Assembly: GCF_031884435.1 (NCBI RefSeq)
Contig: NZ_CP134779.1
Coordinates: forward strand, 4,216,001 to 4,280,000
Length of the DNA: 64,000 nt
Origin: Bosea sp. 685
GTDB lineage: Bacteria > Pseudomonadota > Alphaproteobacteria > Rhizobiales > Beijerinckiaceae
Direction: 5' to 3'
The notes below the pieces were generated by a model. It was given only the letters and a program-made list of their open reading frames with translations, ran no database searches and was not told where the DNA came from. Shown here piece after piece: positions 62,868-64,000 of this stretch. The translations under genes and the position numbers were made by a program. The stretch's first letter is position 1; every line of letters starts with the position of its first letter.

Positions 62868-62983
62868 AGCCCTCATCCTGAGGAGCGGGCGCAGCCCGCG
62901 TCTCGAAGGATGCTCCAGGAGGTTCCGGAACCATCTGGAGCATCCTTCGAGACGCCGCTACTCGGCTCCTCAGGATGAGGGCT
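62868..62983. repeat. Palindromic repeat family A, full copy
   Basis: Perfect 19-bp arms (62868-62886 and 62965-62983, AGCCCTCATCCTGAGGAGC and its complement) enclose the AAGGATGCTCCAG/CTGGAGCATCCTT pair, as at 7058-7219. Together with the previous element it fills most of the 509-base gap before the sensor gene. Confidence 0.9.
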
Positions 62984-63042
62984 CACATGTCCAAACCGGC
63001 ACCGAGGGGCCGCCCAGACGGGTACCGAGGGCGCGCCTGTCC

Positions 63043-63063
63043 GAAACGTTAACGTTTCATTAC
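63043..63063. promoter_or_regulatory. Perfect 16-bp palindrome overlapping a CtrA-box-like sequence
   Basis: GAAACGTTAACGTTTC (63043-63058) is a perfect palindrome. Overlapping it, TTAA-N7-TTAC (63049-63063) is one base from the CtrA box TTAA-N7-TTAA. It is about 175 bases upstream of a membrane sensor gene. Regulatory use is inferred. Confidence 0.45.
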
Positions 63064-63236
63064 CCGTACAGGATTCATTGATTCGATCGATACAACCTTA
63101 AGGCGAATTCTGACGCTCCGATTCAACTCAAGGCTAGACAAACCGGCTCGCGCGGATTCAACTCAAAGTGATTCGAGGGGATGCGGCACGTCTCCCGATC
63201 TTGCTGACGGTACGGATTATCCGAAGGGGGACGGGC

Positions 63237-64000
63237 ATGACGCGTGCCAACGCGAGCTGCGCATCTATGCGCGCAGACACGATTCTGGGGGTCGCCAGAT
63301 CGCTGACGCATCCGCTCTATCGACGCTTCGAGAGCCTCGAACCGATCTTTCGTAAAGTCTTGCCGGCGCTCGTCGCCGTGTTCATGCTCATCCTGGGCGC
63401 CGGGGCCCTGGTTCAAACCTCGGCCATGCGAGATGACGCCCTGCTCGATGCTGCTGGCGACATCGATCTCGTCTCGGCGCTGATCGTGCGAGAACTTGAG
63501 GTCGCCGTCCAGACCGGCGCCTCCCCCTCCTCTCTTCTTGCAACGCTGGCCTCCAAGCACCTCGCCCCCCATGGCCGCATCGTCCATGTCAGCGCAGCCG
63601 ATGGGCAGGTCATCGCCAGCGAGCCCGTCATCGGCCAGACCCAGCGCACGCTGGTCGACTTCCTCGGCCAGACCCAGCCCCTGACCGTGTTCGGCGACCG
63701 CGCCGGCGTGATGCGCATCACCTTGCCGGGCGCGACCGAGGTGTTCGCGACCGTCCGCAATCTTCCTGCCCCGCTCGGCCAGGTCGCGGTGATGCAGCCC
63801 GTCTCCCGGGCGCTTTCGACCTGGCAGCAGCGCCGCAGCGCGCTCCTGGCGCTGATCGGCTCGGCCGCGCTCGTGCTCACCGCCATCACCCTCGCCTTCA
63901 TCTTGCAATCGCGGCGGGCCTCGGCCGCCGACGAGGATTGCGACCGCGTGCGCCAGCGCATCGACTCAGCCCTGAACCGCGGCCATTGCGGCCTGTGGGA
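63237..64000 (+). CDS. Membrane sensor protein, probable PAS-histidine kinase (3' end beyond window)
   Basis: The first 254 codons are visible. A cytoplasmic N-terminus is followed by membrane segments at about 43-61 (VLPALVAVFMLILGAGALV) and about 201-220 (ALLALIGSAALVLTAITLAF), which enclose a periplasmic domain of about 140 residues. After the second segment, DRVRQRIDSALNRGHCGLW is the usual lead-in to the PAS domain of PdhS/DivL-like kinases of Hyphomicrobiales. The catalytic domain lies outside the window, so kinase activity is inferred. The ATG at 63237 follows GGGGGA. Confidence 0.75.
   Translation, partial: MTRANASCASMRADTILGVARSLTHPLYRRFESLEPIFRKVLPALVAVFMLILGAGALVQTSAMRDDALLDAAGDIDLVSALIVRELEVAVQTGASPSSLLATLASKHLAPHGRIVHVSAADGQVIASEPVIGQTQRTLVDFLGQTQPLTVFGDRAGVMRITLPGATEVFATVRNLPAPLGQVAVMQPVSRALSTWQQRRSALLALIGSAALVLTAITLAFILQSRRASAADEDCDRVRQRIDSALNRGHCGLW

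Noticed and set aside
63123..63908. 261-codon minus-strand frame opposite the sensor gene
   Set aside because: The plus-strand product has two clear membrane segments and a known lead-in to a PAS domain; the minus frame is its shadow.

Overview
The window is GC-rich, densely coded chromosomal DNA. The gene content fits an alphaproteobacterium of the order Hyphomicrobiales, possibly Bosea or a Methylobacterium/Bradyrhizobium relative; this is inferred from gene content, as no rRNA or marker gene is present. It includes NasT/NasS-type nitrate control, a NirA nitrite reductase beside a separate flavoprotein reductase, a fused urease gamma/beta gene, many periplasmic-binding-protein ABC systems and alphaproteobacterial palindromic intergenic repeats. 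I saw no rRNA, tRNA, CRISPR array, transposase or phage gene.

Layout: (1) 1-6969, a minus-strand operon (aminotransferase, two RraA-fold proteins, PotDABC-like ABC transporter) opposite an Lrp/AsnC regulator. (2) 7307-12148, a DUF2161 nuclease-like protein and a very large DUF2339 membrane protein. (3) 12268-17768, a hexuronate/aldarate catabolic cluster: GntR regulator with a likely operator, solute-binding protein, enolase-superfamily enzyme, internally deleted SMP-30 lactonase remnant, uronate dehydrogenase and aldose epimerase. (4) 18039-25036, unlinked genes including an HtrA-like protein lacking its catalytic triad. (5) 25257-31594, an oligopeptide-type ABC cassette without ATPases, joined to a metallophosphoesterase and divergent from a HAD phosphatase/RpiR pair with shared half-sites between. 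(6) 32025-33981, a small protein, a PAS-HTH regulator and an AT-rich reading-frame remnant. (7) 34062-46726, nitrate/nitrite assimilation: nasT-nasS, then nrtA-nasB-nasA-nrtB-nrtD-nirA-reductase, with a sigma-54-like promoter and an ANTAR-type leader/terminator before nrtA. (8) 46840-55917, a urease cluster (ureD, acidic protein, ureAB fusion, DUF1003, ureC, then ureE, ureF, DUF3995, ureG), interrupted by a monooxygenase and an HxlR/azoreductase pair bounded by palindromic repeats. (9) 56037-64000, alpha/beta hydrolase, PfkB kinase, glyoxalase-fold protein, CDF transporter, aminopeptidase N and the start of a membrane sensor protein.

Regions 7 and 8 together form a nitrogen-acquisition block: nitrate is imported, reduced to nitrite and ammonium, and urea is hydrolysed to ammonium. 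The nas promoter looks sigma-54 dependent, and a TGC-N11-GCA dyad lies upstream of ureD, so common nitrogen control is plausible. Regions 1, 3 and 5 are self-contained scavenging modules, each with a local regulator. Function calls come from recognising family motifs in the translated sequence; no database search was run.
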